From positions 1 through 52,804 of the forward strand of contig AWNV01000015.1 of NCBI GenBank assembly GCA_000493965.1: DNA of 52,804 bases, in the 5' to 3' direction. Under the pieces are notes generated by a model. The model had not been told where the DNA came from. It made no database searches and saw only the letters and a program-made list of their open reading frames with translations. The DNA comes from Candidatus Aminicenans sakinawicola JGI OTU-1 (GTDB lineage: Bacteria > Acidobacteriota > Aminicenantia > Aminicenantales > Aminicenantaceae). Below, one piece after another: positions 8,170-16,113 of the stretch. The position numbers and the translations under genes were made by a program. Within the stretch, counting starts at the first letter, position 1; each line of letters starts with the position of its first letter.

Positions 8170-10215
8170 TTATTTTGTTTCTTCTTCAATCTCCTCTTTT
8201 TTTTCTTCTTTGCGTTCCCAGGGCTTCCAGTCGATTCCCATGATATATTTCTGCATCCACTTGATCTCTTCAATGTCCCTTTTACGCTGATGACGTGGTT
8301 CGCGGAAACCGTGGGGTTCGCGCGGGACACGGAGATAGCGGACAGGCGCTTTGCCGATGTCCTTGAGTGCGGTAAAAAACATCATGCTCTGTGGTTCCGT
8401 GTCTGTTGTGTCCTTCATGCCGTGTATGAGAATAGTGGGAGTTGTAACGTTTTTAACGTGTGTATATGCTGACTGATTTCTGTATGCCTTTGGATTATCC
8501 CAGGGCGTTCCTCCTATGTGCCAGAGGTGGACATCATGGTTGAAGCCGGGTCCATATTCTGATGACCAGTCATAGACACCTGCACCGATGGAAGCTGCTT
8601 TGAAGCGGTCAGTCTGGGTGATTGTCCAGCCGCCGAGGATACCGCCGTAACTCCAGCCTCGAAGTCCCATACGGTCTCCATCAACATATCCTTTTTTTAT
8701 GACATAATCCACACCGTTCATAAGGTCCCAATAATCGCCAAGGCCTATGCCGTCGCCAGCTTGGACTGTGTTGCCTTCGCGGAGTTTATCGGTATAGCCG
8801 CTGCTGCCCCGGACATTTGGTGAGAGTGAGGCATAGCCAAGTCCTGCATAAACATGGTAAGTCGCGCGGAAGCTGTTAGTGAAACATCCTGCCGGCCCAC
8901 CATGAATGTTCAGGATAAGAGGAACACTCGACCCCTCTTTGTATCCAGGAGGGAGGTGAAGCAGCCCCTCGATTTCAAAGCCATTTTTGCTCTTCCACTT
9001 TATTATTTTCATCTTGGCGAGAAGAATCTCTTTTTCAATCCAAGGATTTGCATTTGTCAGCCGGATCGGCTTGAAATCATCTACTAAGGAAACATAAAGG
9101 TCAGCAGGCGAATCAAAATCTGTAAAAGAATAAACCATTTTCTTTTTGTTTTTAGAGAATGAATTTGCTCTGAGTATGCCAGTCACATTTATAAGTTTCT
9201 GATAATTGCCTGAGGAAACATCGATTTTAAAAAGATTGGAATTCGTTCCTTGCTGTCCGGTGAAGAGGATTGAACTTGAGTCTGGTGTCCAAGTGATACC
9301 GAGGATGCTGCCTTCGTATTTTCCTGAAAGCAGGCGGTATTCTTTTGTGTCTGGATTCATTATATAGATTTTTGTGTTTCTGTTTAACCATTTTTTATCA
9401 TCCACGGACGTATATGCAAAACTTTTGCCGTCCGGGGCCCAGGTTAAAGACCCCTCAGGGACATTGTTATTTGTTAGACGTATTTTCTTCTTATCCTGGA
9501 GATTCAGAATGTAAATTTCAATTCTATACCAGTCATTGCGTCGGTTGGAATATTGAGCAGTAAAGATTATTTGCTTTCCATCTGGAGAAATGTCGAAATT
9601 TCCGAGAAGAAAATTTTCATCTGTGATTTTGGACTCTTTTTTTGTGCTTACATCAAACATCCAAAGGTTTCTCCAGCGGCCTTCTGTTTGACCGTTTGGT
9701 CCTTCATCGACAAATATCACATCGTAACCTGCTTTGTATTCTTTTTCTTCTTTTTTGCTGCGCGGTTCGCCAGCTGTAAAAAAGATCTTTGAGGAGTCTT
9801 GTGCCCATTTATACGATTCAACACTGTTTTTGTGCTCTGTAATTTGAACAGCTTCACCGCCTGTTGTGGGCATGAGGAAAATCTGGCTCTTTTTTTCGAC
9901 TGTGCGTTTGAAGGAGAGATATTTTCCATCAGAAGAGAATTGAAATGAATTGCCACCAGCTTCGCCAATGTATTGAAAAGATTTGCCGCCTTCTGATGAA
10001 ATCATGTAATATTTTGTTTTTATCTTGTTTTTATCCCAGTCCAGTTCGGATTTAGAAAAGAATACCAATTTGCCGTCGGGCGATATCAATGCTTGGCTGA
10101 CGCGCACCATATTGAGTGCGTCATCTGCGGTCATCGGACGTTTTCCCTTTTCTTCTGCCGTAATAAAGGTAACAGCACAAAGAATTAAGAAGAATGTAAC
10201 TATGGATTTTTTCAT
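8170..10215 (-). CDS. S9 family serine peptidase (dipeptidyl/acylaminoacyl-peptidase type), secreted
   Basis: The start at 10215 is chosen because GGAGG lies five bases upstream; the TTG twelve bases earlier sits inside that site. The result is 681 residues: a signal peptide (MKKSIVTFFLILCAVTFITAEE), an N-terminal beta-propeller with TolB/PD40-type repeats (ISPDGKLVFFSKSE, FSSDGKYLSF, SPDGKQIIFTAQY, WAPDGKSFAYTS), and a C-terminal alpha/beta hydrolase. The catalytic residues are visible: Ser in LRGWSYGGILGG, Asp in LIHGMKDTTD and His in REPHGFREP. Family members cleave short peptides from the N-terminus. Export and two further S9 genes at 19450 and 21505 suggest a peptide-scavenging role. It is probably monocistronic. 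Confidence 0.93.
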   Translation of the reverse strand: MKKSIVTFFLILCAVTFITAEEKGKRPMTADDALNMVRVSQALISPDGKLVFFSKSELDWDKNKIKTKYYMISSEGGKSFQYIGEAGGNSFQFSSDGKYLSFKRTVEKKSQIFLMPTTGGEAVQITEHKNSVESYKWAQDSSKIFFTAGEPRSKKEEKEYKAGYDVIFVDEGPNGQTEGRWRNLWMFDVSTKKESKITDENFLLGNFDISPDGKQIIFTAQYSNRRNDWYRIEIYILNLQDKKKIRLTNNNVPEGSLTWAPDGKSFAYTSVDDKKWLNRNTKIYIMNPDTKEYRLLSGKYEGSILGITWTPDSSSILFTGQQGTNSNLFKIDVSSGNYQKLINVTGILRANSFSKNKKKMVYSFTDFDSPADLYVSLVDDFKPIRLTNANPWIEKEILLAKMKIIKWKSKNGFEIEGLLHLPPGYKEGSSVPLILNIHGGPAGCFTNSFRATYHVYAGLGYASLSPNVRGSSGYTDKLREGNTVQAGDGIGLGDYWDLMNGVDYVIKKGYVDGDRMGLRGWSYGGILGGWTITQTDRFKAASIGAGVYDWSSEYGPGFNHDVHLWHIGGTPWDNPKAYRNQSAYTHVKNVTTPTILIHGMKDTTDTEPQSMMFFTALKDIGKAPVRYLRVPREPHGFREPRHQRKRDIEEIKWMQKYIMGIDWKPWERKEEKKEEIEEETK

Positions 10216-10340
10216 CTTATCCTCCAATTTTTGTATTAATTCTAATGTGGAAAAGGAAATAATAATACTTCTTTAAAGATATATGCAAGATAAAATGATT
10301 GTTTGAGTCCTGCCACTGACAGTGGAATGCTTTCAAATAG

Positions 10341-10365
10341 AAAAAAGGTACCTGGTACCTTTTTT
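10341..10365. repeat. GGTACC-T-GGTACC palindrome between divergent genes
   Basis: Six A, GGTACC, T, GGTACC and a T-run form a hairpin nearly identical to the one at 8144. It lies between two divergent genes, where no gene needs terminating, and just five bases ahead of the likely phosphatase promoter. That placement argues for a dispersed repeat rather than a dedicated terminator. Confidence 0.75.
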
Positions 10366-10377
10366 TGTGATTGACAA

Positions 10378-10407
10378 TTGACAAGTATTTTTTACGTATG
10401 ATATATA
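10378..10407 (+). promoter_or_regulatory. Probable sigma-70 promoter of the alkaline phosphatase gene
   Basis: TTGACA (10378-10383) is followed after 18 bases by TATATA (10402-10407). A second TTGACA overlaps just upstream (10371-10376). The start codon is about 80 bases downstream. Confidence 0.5.
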
Positions 10408-10485
10408 GATTACTTCTTTTAAGTTGTTAAAGCAGATGATACCGTCAGGACAAACATGAAGTAAGGAGTATTTTTCAAAAAGAAA

Positions 10486-11850
10486 ATGAAAAAATTAAAT
10501 GGAATCATTTTTATAACTTTAATTGTATTATCTCTTTGCGGGATTTTTTCATGCAGCAAAAAGCCGGCCCTCCCAAAAAATATTATCCTGTGTATTTCTG
10601 ATGGTTGTGGATATAACTGTTTTGATGCTGCTAGCCTGTATCAGTATGGAAAGACAGGTGAACAGGTTTATGAAAACTTTTCGGTCAAATATGCCGTGAG
10701 TACTTACTCTGCAGACGGAAATAAATATGATCCCGATGAAGCTTGGAGGTCGTTTGATTTTGTAAAAAAAGCGCCAACGGATTCTGCGGCTTCGGCAACG
10801 GCTATGGCGACAGGAGTAAAAACCTACAATGGCGCAATAAACGTGGATGTTAACAAGACCAGATTGGAAACCATTCTGGAGAGAGCAGAGAAATTGGGGA
10901 AGGCAAGTGGTGTTGTGACAACCGTAATGTTTGCTCATGCTACGCCTGCTTGTTTTGTGGCACATAATGAGGAACGCAGCAATTTTATTGAAATCGCCAG
11001 GGAAATGATCTTTGAAAGTCCCGTGGATGTGATCATGGGCTGTGGGCATCCTTATTATGATAAAAAGGGACATCCTGTTGAAAAGCCTGTTTTTAAATAT
11101 GTTGGAGGCGAGGATACCTGGAATGCGCTTCTCAATGGAAATGCTGGAGGTGATGCTGACGGGGATGGCATTTTGGATCCATGGGTACTTATTCAAAGCC
11201 GTGCTGAGTTTCAATCATTAGTGTCAGGCCCGACTCCTAAGAGAGTAATTGGGATACCGTATGTCTATCATACACTACAGGAGGAAAGAGGAGGGGATAT
11301 GAATGCAGCGCCTTATGCAGTATCTTTAATCGAATCAATGCCAACTCTTGAAGAAATGACTGCAGCAGCATTAAATATTTTAGATGAAGACAAAGACGGG
11401 TTTTTCCTGATGATTGAAGGCGGGGCTGTTGACTGGGCTGGTCATGACATGGAGGCAGGAAGAATAATCGAAGAGCAAATAGACTTCAATATGACAATTG
11501 AAGCAGTGGTCAATTGGGTAGAGAAACACAGCACATGGGAAGAAACGCTTGTGATTGTAACTGCTGATCATGAAACAGGATATATTTACGGGCCTGGATC
11601 TGGCGTTTTTGAGCCTGGTGAAGAGATAAAGACCGGAGATGTCTGGAAGCTGCTTGTAAACAATGGGAAAGGGAATTTGCCCGGCATGGAATGGCACTGC
11701 AGCGGGCACACGAATTCCTTGGTTCCTCTTTATGCCAGGGGAGTTTGCAGCGGGAAATTCGATCTATATGCCGATGAGTACGATCCGATCAGGGGAAAAT
11801 ATCTGGACAATACAGAGATCGCCAAACTTATTTTTTCTATTTTGAATTAA
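10486..11850 (+). CDS. Alkaline phosphatase, lipoprotein
   Basis: The 454-residue protein belongs to the PhoA-type alkaline phosphatases, which hydrolyse phosphomonoesters using two zinc and one magnesium ion. The N-terminus is a lipoprotein signal with Cys23 in LCGIFSCSKK, so it is membrane-anchored outside the cytoplasm. Key residues are Asp39 in CISDGCG, the nucleophile Ser100 in PTDSAASATAMATG, IEGGAVDWAGHDME, VTADHETG, and the late His in WHCSGHTN. An acidic loop with the pattern D-x-D-x-D-G (GDADGDGILDPW) could bind calcium. AAGGAG lies about 16 bases upstream of the ATG, rather far. Two GGTACC hairpins follow the stop and may end the transcript. Phosphate-starvation control cannot be judged: no clear Pho box was seen. 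Confidence 0.93.
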   Translation: MKKLNGIIFITLIVLSLCGIFSCSKKPALPKNIILCISDGCGYNCFDAASLYQYGKTGEQVYENFSVKYAVSTYSADGNKYDPDEAWRSFDFVKKAPTDSAASATAMATGVKTYNGAINVDVNKTRLETILERAEKLGKASGVVTTVMFAHATPACFVAHNEERSNFIEIAREMIFESPVDVIMGCGHPYYDKKGHPVEKPVFKYVGGEDTWNALLNGNAGGDADGDGILDPWVLIQSRAEFQSLVSGPTPKRVIGIPYVYHTLQEERGGDMNAAPYAVSLIESMPTLEEMTAAALNILDEDKDGFFLMIEGGAVDWAGHDMEAGRIIEEQIDFNMTIEAVVNWVEKHSTWEETLVIVTADHETGYIYGPGSGVFEPGEEIKTGDVWKLLVNNGKGNLPGMEWHCSGHTNSLVPLYARGVCSGKFDLYADEYDPIRGKYLDNTEIAKLIFSILN

Positions 11851-11852
11851 AT

Positions 11853-11907
11853 CCTGAATAATTCCAGATGCAGCCTGGTTGTTCCTTCCCATGTCCACTT
11901 CTGCCTT
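11853..11907 (-). pseudogene. Relic of a GT4 glycosyltransferase 3' end
   Basis: About 55 bases here align without gaps to the 3' end of the glycosyltransferase gene at 14779-16104 (about 14788-14842), with roughly 8 mismatches by eye. The minus strand reads RQKWTWEGTTRLHLELFR, against RQKWIWEEIARQYLELFR in the intact gene. No start, body or stop remains. It is the last trace of a related gene, now followed directly by a GGTACC palindrome. Confidence 0.75.
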
Positions 11908-11913
11908 TTGAGC

Positions 11914-11937
11914 GGTACCAGTACCAGGTACCTTTTT
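11914..11937. repeat. GGTACC palindrome, extended copy with T-run
   Basis: GGTACC, AGTACCA and GGTACC are followed by five T. This is an expanded version of the palindrome at 8144. It lies 64 bases past the phosphatase stop and could act as its terminator on the plus strand. Confidence 0.6.
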
Positions 11938-11961
11938 ACCGAGGTGTTGTTGCTAAATAAT

Positions 11962-11981
11962 AGGGTACCAGGTACCCTTTT
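11962..11981. terminator. GGGTACC-A-GGTACCC hairpin with T-run
   Basis: A 7-bp GC-rich stem with a one-base spacer is followed by TTTT. It is the second palindrome within 70 bases behind the phosphatase gene and a plausible terminator; note the spacer is A rather than T. Confidence 0.55.
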
Positions 11982-12043
11982 GTATTTGCTTCATTTTTAC
12001 CTTTAGAAATAATACTTGGTTTTTGTACATTTGTGTTATATAA

Positions 12044-12075
12044 CCTGAATTATTCATAAATTATGCCAGCATTTA
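12044..12075 (+). repeat. Transposon-end-like repeat copy R1
   Basis: CCTGAATTATTCATAAA continues into TTATGCCAGCATT. It matches the outer end of the elements at 33712-33909 and 38960-39214. Only one end is present, 20 bases ahead of the aldolase gene's ribosome-binding site. Confidence 0.7.
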
Positions 12076-12094
12076 GGAATGTAAGGAGTAAACA

Positions 12095-12847
12095 ATGATG
12101 AATACTTTCCGACAGAGACTCGAGCAAAGAGATCTACTTATTGGAACTTTATTTACGCTGCCTTCCCCGGAGATTGCTGAAATTTTGTCAGAAGCAGGAT
12201 TCGACTGGCTTTGGGTTGATATGGAACATAGTTCACTGGAAATAAAAGATGTTCAGAGAGTTCTTCAAGCAGTAGGCGATAAATGTCCATGTATTGTCCG
12301 CGTTCCTTCAAATGATGAAGTATGGATAAAAAAAGTGCTCGATATTGACCCTGCTGGAATCATTGTTCCACATGTGAATTCAGCCGAAGAAGTACATAAA
12401 ATTCTTCAATTTAGTAAGTATCCTCCCGAGGGAGCACGGAGCGTTGGAATTTCCCGTGCTCATGGATATGGAATGAAGTTCCAAGACTATGTTGATAATG
12501 CTAACAACAAAATGATTGTGATTCCTCAAATTGAGCATATCGATGCAGTAGATAATATCGAATCAATCGTGAGTGTGCCAGGAGTCGCGGCAATTGTTAT
12601 AGGCCCTTATGATCTATCAGGGAGCATGGGCAAGCTTGGAAATGTATCTGATGTAGAAGTTCAGCAAAATGTTGAAATCGTGAAGAAGGCCTGTTTGAAT
12701 GTTGGATTGCCTGTGGGGATATTTGGTGTGGATGCTGATGCTGTAAGGCCTTATATTGACCTGGGTTACACTCTGATTGCAGTGGGTATGGACACCTTGT
12801 TTCTCGGAAAATCTGCTCAACAGACAATTAAGTTACTTCGCGGCTGA
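12095..12847 (+). CDS. HpcH/HpaI-family aldolase (2-dehydro-3-deoxy acid aldolase-like)
   Basis: This 250-residue, full-length member of the class II (metal-dependent) pyruvate aldolase family cleaves or forms 4-hydroxy-2-oxo acids, releasing pyruvate. Family residues are visible: H45 in WVDMEHSSLE, R69 in IVRVPSN, and metal ligands E147 in IPQIEHIDA and D173 in IGPYDLSGSMG. AAGGAG precedes a double ATG (12095 and 12098); either could be the start. There is no sugar-acid or homoprotocatechuate pathway gene nearby, so the natural substrate (for instance 2-keto-3-deoxy-rhamnonate, -glucarate or HHED) is open. A transposon-end-like repeat lies just upstream. Confidence 0.92.
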   Translation: MMNTFRQRLEQRDLLIGTLFTLPSPEIAEILSEAGFDWLWVDMEHSSLEIKDVQRVLQAVGDKCPCIVRVPSNDEVWIKKVLDIDPAGIIVPHVNSAEEVHKILQFSKYPPEGARSVGISRAHGYGMKFQDYVDNANNKMIVIPQIEHIDAVDNIESIVSVPGVAAIVIGPYDLSGSMGKLGNVSDVEVQQNVEIVKKACLNVGLPVGIFGVDADAVRPYIDLGYTLIAVGMDTLFLGKSAQQTIKLLRG

Positions 12848-13142
12848 AAAGACGTTTTTGATACCTGTTCACTTATGATGTTATTTTCAGCATAATGAAC
12901 GAAAAGACTTTTATTAAGATTGGACTTTCTGAATTTGATTATTTCACCACTTATCCAGTGAAACTCTCGTGCGAGCGGGAAAATTGGACAAAATAGATTG
13001 ATAGAAATTTCGTTTTCCGCTTGTCTTGACTTAGCTCTAATTTCATCAAATATCCTTTTCCTGACATCGTCTGTCTTCGGTTTCAAATCAGGACTGACAC
13101 GGTTGATATTGAAGCCTTTTTAGAAATAGTTTAGAATATACA
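12848..13142. other. Intergenic region (295 bp) without a supported gene
   Basis: A minus-strand frame of 89 codons (12817-13086) crosses this space and overlaps the aldolase 3' end, but it has no good ribosome-binding site or recognised motif. I see no RNA gene or strong hairpin. The base composition resembles decayed coding sequence. Confidence 0.35.
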
Positions 13143-14690
13143 TTGGGTGTAGTTATCAACAAGACATATTCATTTCTCAAATTTTTTATGATTTTGACCT
13201 TCATTTTCTTGTCTGCCGCTTCGACTCCTGCACTTTTGGGAAAACATCACCTTTATTTCGAAATAGGAGACCAGGCACTGCTTCAAAAAGACTATGACAA
13301 AGCCATTTTCAATTATTTAAGAGGAATAAACTACGCTGATAAAAAAGACATTGCCAAGGTGTGGGACGATTTGGGGTATGCCTATCTGCAAAAAGAAAAA
13401 TACAGTGATGCCATCACATGTCTCATAAAAGCTATTCATGCTCATCCCGAAAATTTCAATCCCAGGCTGTATTTAGCTGCAGCTTACTTATTTACAGGAG
13501 AAGTTGAACTAGCCTCACAGGAGCTCAACCACACCGAAAAAAATATCTATTTTGATGAAAGATGGTATGATGAAGCTCAGAGCCTTACAGTGATGAATGA
13601 AAATGGAGATCGAATTATCCAAGATACACTGGAAAAACTGCGAAGGGAAAAGGGAGTATACCTGCATAAAACGCCCAAAGAAACTGATGCAAAAAGCCAA
13701 ACTGTTTTGTACATTGACGCCTTTGATGACAAAAACGAAGCAGTCTTCTATTTCATGCAAGGGCTTGCCTATCAAAAAATCAGCGATCATAAAATGGCTC
13801 GAGTCAAGTTTCAAGCTGCTTCTGAGGCAGGCTTTGAGGGATCAGAACTTCGATCTTCCCAAATTCATTACCAACTGAAAGGACATGATACTGGTTTGTT
13901 AGAGAATAAGCTCAAAAAATTCCTTGAAGTCCTAAAAAAAAGAGAAATTGAGGAAGCCTATATTGCCCTGGAAGAGGCCATGTTAATCAATGAGCAATCA
14001 TTTGTCATCAATCACAACTTGGCCTTGCTTTATTTCGATGAATACCAGCTTGACCAGAGCAAAATGGAGAAACTGGAAAGGGCTGAAATATATTGTGTCC
14101 GAGCTTTATGGTATAAAGACTACCAGCCAGTCAATAAAGATGACATCATAAGTAGCTTGGATCTTATGGGAAATCTCTACTCCCTCAAAATGGACTATGA
14201 CAAGTCCCTTCAGGAATACAAAAAGATTCTTGAAATAGATAAAGAGAACTTACATGCACTCTACAATATAGGGATCACATATTATAATCTGAAAGATTTC
14301 AGCTCTGCTGAAAAGGAATGGAAAAAAGTCTTAGAATCAGAAAAAATAATTCAAAACCAAGTGAAAACCGCAGAGAATTCGCAAAAAAAACTTGAATATT
14401 CCGTTACTGTCAGGAAAATGCCGGTCTTCTTTCTAGTGCATTGTGCATTGGGAAGGCTATACTTCAACCAAGGGCAATTTAATCAAGCTGTCACTGAGCT
14501 TGAAACTGCCATAATGATAAAGAATAACGCTGCCGAACCGCATCTTTTGCTAGCTAAGGTCTATCAGAAAATGGGGACCAGAGAGAAAGCCGTTTTTCAT
14601 CTGGAGAAATACTTGTTTTTGGGCGGCCAAAAGAAAGAGAAAGCCAAATTGCTGCTGAAAGAGTTGAATAAAGGCCCCCAGTGCGGATAA
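13143..14690 (+). CDS. Secreted or membrane-anchored TPR-repeat protein
   Basis: The 515-residue protein starts with a signal peptide or anchor (KTYSFLKFFMILTFIFLSAAS). It then carries several tetratricopeptide repeats: YFEIGDQALLQKDYDKAIFNYLRG, VWDDLGYAYLQKEKYSDAITCLIKAI, NLHALYNIGITYYNLKDFSSAEKEWKKVL and GRLYFNQGQFNQAVTELETAI. Such repeats bind other proteins; no catalytic motif is seen. The apparent start is TTG at 13143, as no upstream ATG exists after the in-frame stop at 13110. An ATG at 13188 would remove the positively charged part of the signal, so I prefer TTG. It is co-directional with nothing and converges on the glycosyltransferases. Its role is unknown. Confidence 0.85.
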   Translation: MGVVINKTYSFLKFFMILTFIFLSAASTPALLGKHHLYFEIGDQALLQKDYDKAIFNYLRGINYADKKDIAKVWDDLGYAYLQKEKYSDAITCLIKAIHAHPENFNPRLYLAAAYLFTGEVELASQELNHTEKNIYFDERWYDEAQSLTVMNENGDRIIQDTLEKLRREKGVYLHKTPKETDAKSQTVLYIDAFDDKNEAVFYFMQGLAYQKISDHKMARVKFQAASEAGFEGSELRSSQIHYQLKGHDTGLLENKLKKFLEVLKKREIEEAYIALEEAMLINEQSFVINHNLALLYFDEYQLDQSKMEKLERAEIYCVRALWYKDYQPVNKDDIISSLDLMGNLYSLKMDYDKSLQEYKKILEIDKENLHALYNIGITYYNLKDFSSAEKEWKKVLESEKIIQNQVKTAENSQKKLEYSVTVRKMPVFFLVHCALGRLYFNQGQFNQAVTELETAIMIKNNAAEPHLLLAKVYQKMGTREKAVFHLEKYLFLGGQKKEKAKLLLKELNKGPQCG

Positions 14691-14778
14691 GAGCACTGGA
14701 TAGCGTGCTGACTGTAATAGAGATAATGATTCAAAAAACAGGCCATAATCCGGAACGAAATCATCCTCCTGGTAAAAA

Positions 14779-16104
14779 TCAAACTCCTCTGAATAATTCC
14801 AGGTACTGCCTGGCTATTTCTTCCCATATCCACTTCTGCCTTATCTTCTTATTGAATGCGAGTGTCTTTTGGGAGCAGTGCTTCCAATTCTCAATAGCCC
14901 AGACTATTGCACTGCCGATATTTTCCGGAAGAGTCTTCTTATGGTCTTCTGTAATTTTTGCAAGTATTCCGTATTGGGTAACAACTCCCCAGTCAAAGTC
15001 TGCAGTCTGATCGCTTTCAATCATGTATCTTGGTCCTGTGTTATCTGTTGAAACAAGCATGTTTCCTCTTGCAGAAGCTTCTATTAAAGACATCCCAAAA
15101 GGTTCTTTGAGGGTTGGAAATATATAGATATGCTTATCGTCAAGAATTTCTTTTTTTTCTGAAGGAGGGCTTATTGCATTAAACTGCTTGAGTTTTATAG
15201 TCAAATTCTCCGGATGGTTTTCCATTTCTGATCTAATCTTGGAGAGATAAGCATTTGACTCTGCAATTCCTGCAATGGTCAAACACAGCTTATGAGGACA
15301 CTTCCTGGCAGCTGATTTAGCTCCGCTAATTGAGTACTCTATTCCTTTGCTAGGATCGATTCTGGAAAAAGTAATAAGATTTATTTTGTCAGGGATGCGG
15401 GATAATTTTCGGCTGATTTTCCTGTCGCTCATGAGAAAATTTTCATTGCATCCGCTTGATATGAGTTTGATTTTGCTTTCGAATTTATTGAAATCAACAT
15501 TCTGTGTGTCGAGGATTTCCTTGAAGTCATTACAGGCAACGGGGCTGTTGAGAATGATGAAATCTGAAAATCTGCACATGGATTCCCATTTCCTTAATAA
15601 TATTAGGAGCTTATCTGAAGCTTTAAACCGAGCCAAGGACTCGCCTTTTTTTGAGATATAAGTACTTTCCAGCGCATGAACAGTCGAGACGATTTTTGGG
15701 CGGCTTCCCTGAAGTTTCTTGGCGATGAGGTCCGGGATTATATGGTGTCCGTGAAGATTAACCACATCAAATTCATCCTGCCTGGTCTTCAGCCATCTGA
15801 TAACAACATCAGCAAACCACTGGATTCTGTCTAATTCTATATCTTTATCACCCTCATAAGGATGGGAGATGCCTTTGTCTATGAGGAAGCGGATGATGGA
15901 TAGTCTCCCTCTGTCCTGGATACTATACTGAACATACCATTCATTAAGGAGGTCAGCACTGTCAAGTGTTTTTTCGCTGTGAATGGACAGCAGAGTGACA
16001 CTGTGTCCATGTTTTAAGAATTGCTCGCATATACTCTTGACATGCACACCTCCGCCGCCTGTAGCTGTCTCTTCGAATTGTAAAGAAACTAAAGCAATGT
16101 TCAT
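14779..16104 (-). CDS. GT4-type glycosyltransferase
   Basis: A 441-residue GT-B fold transferase. The N-terminal Rossmann half begins MNIALVSLQFEETATGGGGVHV with the Gly-rich acceptor loop. The C-terminal half has NLITFSRIDPSKGIEY and the donor-binding E-x7-E motif in FPTLKEPFGMSLIEASARGN. These are family 4 features, for retaining transfer from nucleotide sugars. The gene starts nine bases after the stop of the glycosyltransferase upstream, so the two form an operon and probably act on one product. Its 3' end is copied as a relic at 11853-11907. The acceptor is unknown; GT4 enzymes of this shape resemble the sucrose-phosphate-synthase group. Confidence 0.9.
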   Translation of the reverse strand: MNIALVSLQFEETATGGGGVHVKSICEQFLKHGHSVTLLSIHSEKTLDSADLLNEWYVQYSIQDRGRLSIIRFLIDKGISHPYEGDKDIELDRIQWFADVVIRWLKTRQDEFDVVNLHGHHIIPDLIAKKLQGSRPKIVSTVHALESTYISKKGESLARFKASDKLLILLRKWESMCRFSDFIILNSPVACNDFKEILDTQNVDFNKFESKIKLISSGCNENFLMSDRKISRKLSRIPDKINLITFSRIDPSKGIEYSISGAKSAARKCPHKLCLTIAGIAESNAYLSKIRSEMENHPENLTIKLKQFNAISPPSEKKEILDDKHIYIFPTLKEPFGMSLIEASARGNMLVSTDNTGPRYMIESDQTADFDWGVVTQYGILAKITEDHKKTLPENIGSAIVWAIENWKHCSQKTLAFNKKIRQKWIWEEIARQYLELFRGV

Positions 16105-16113
16105 CAGTCCACG

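Noticed and set aside
11851..11870. CTGAATAATTCCAG behind the phosphatase gene as another transposon-end repeat
   Set aside because: It resembles GAATAATTCAGG but aligns far better, over 55 bases, with the coding 3' end of the glycosyltransferase gene.
12817..13086. Minus-strand frame of 89 codons behind the aldolase
   Set aside because: It has no ribosome-binding site or recognised motif and overlaps the aldolase 3' end; more likely chance or decayed sequence.
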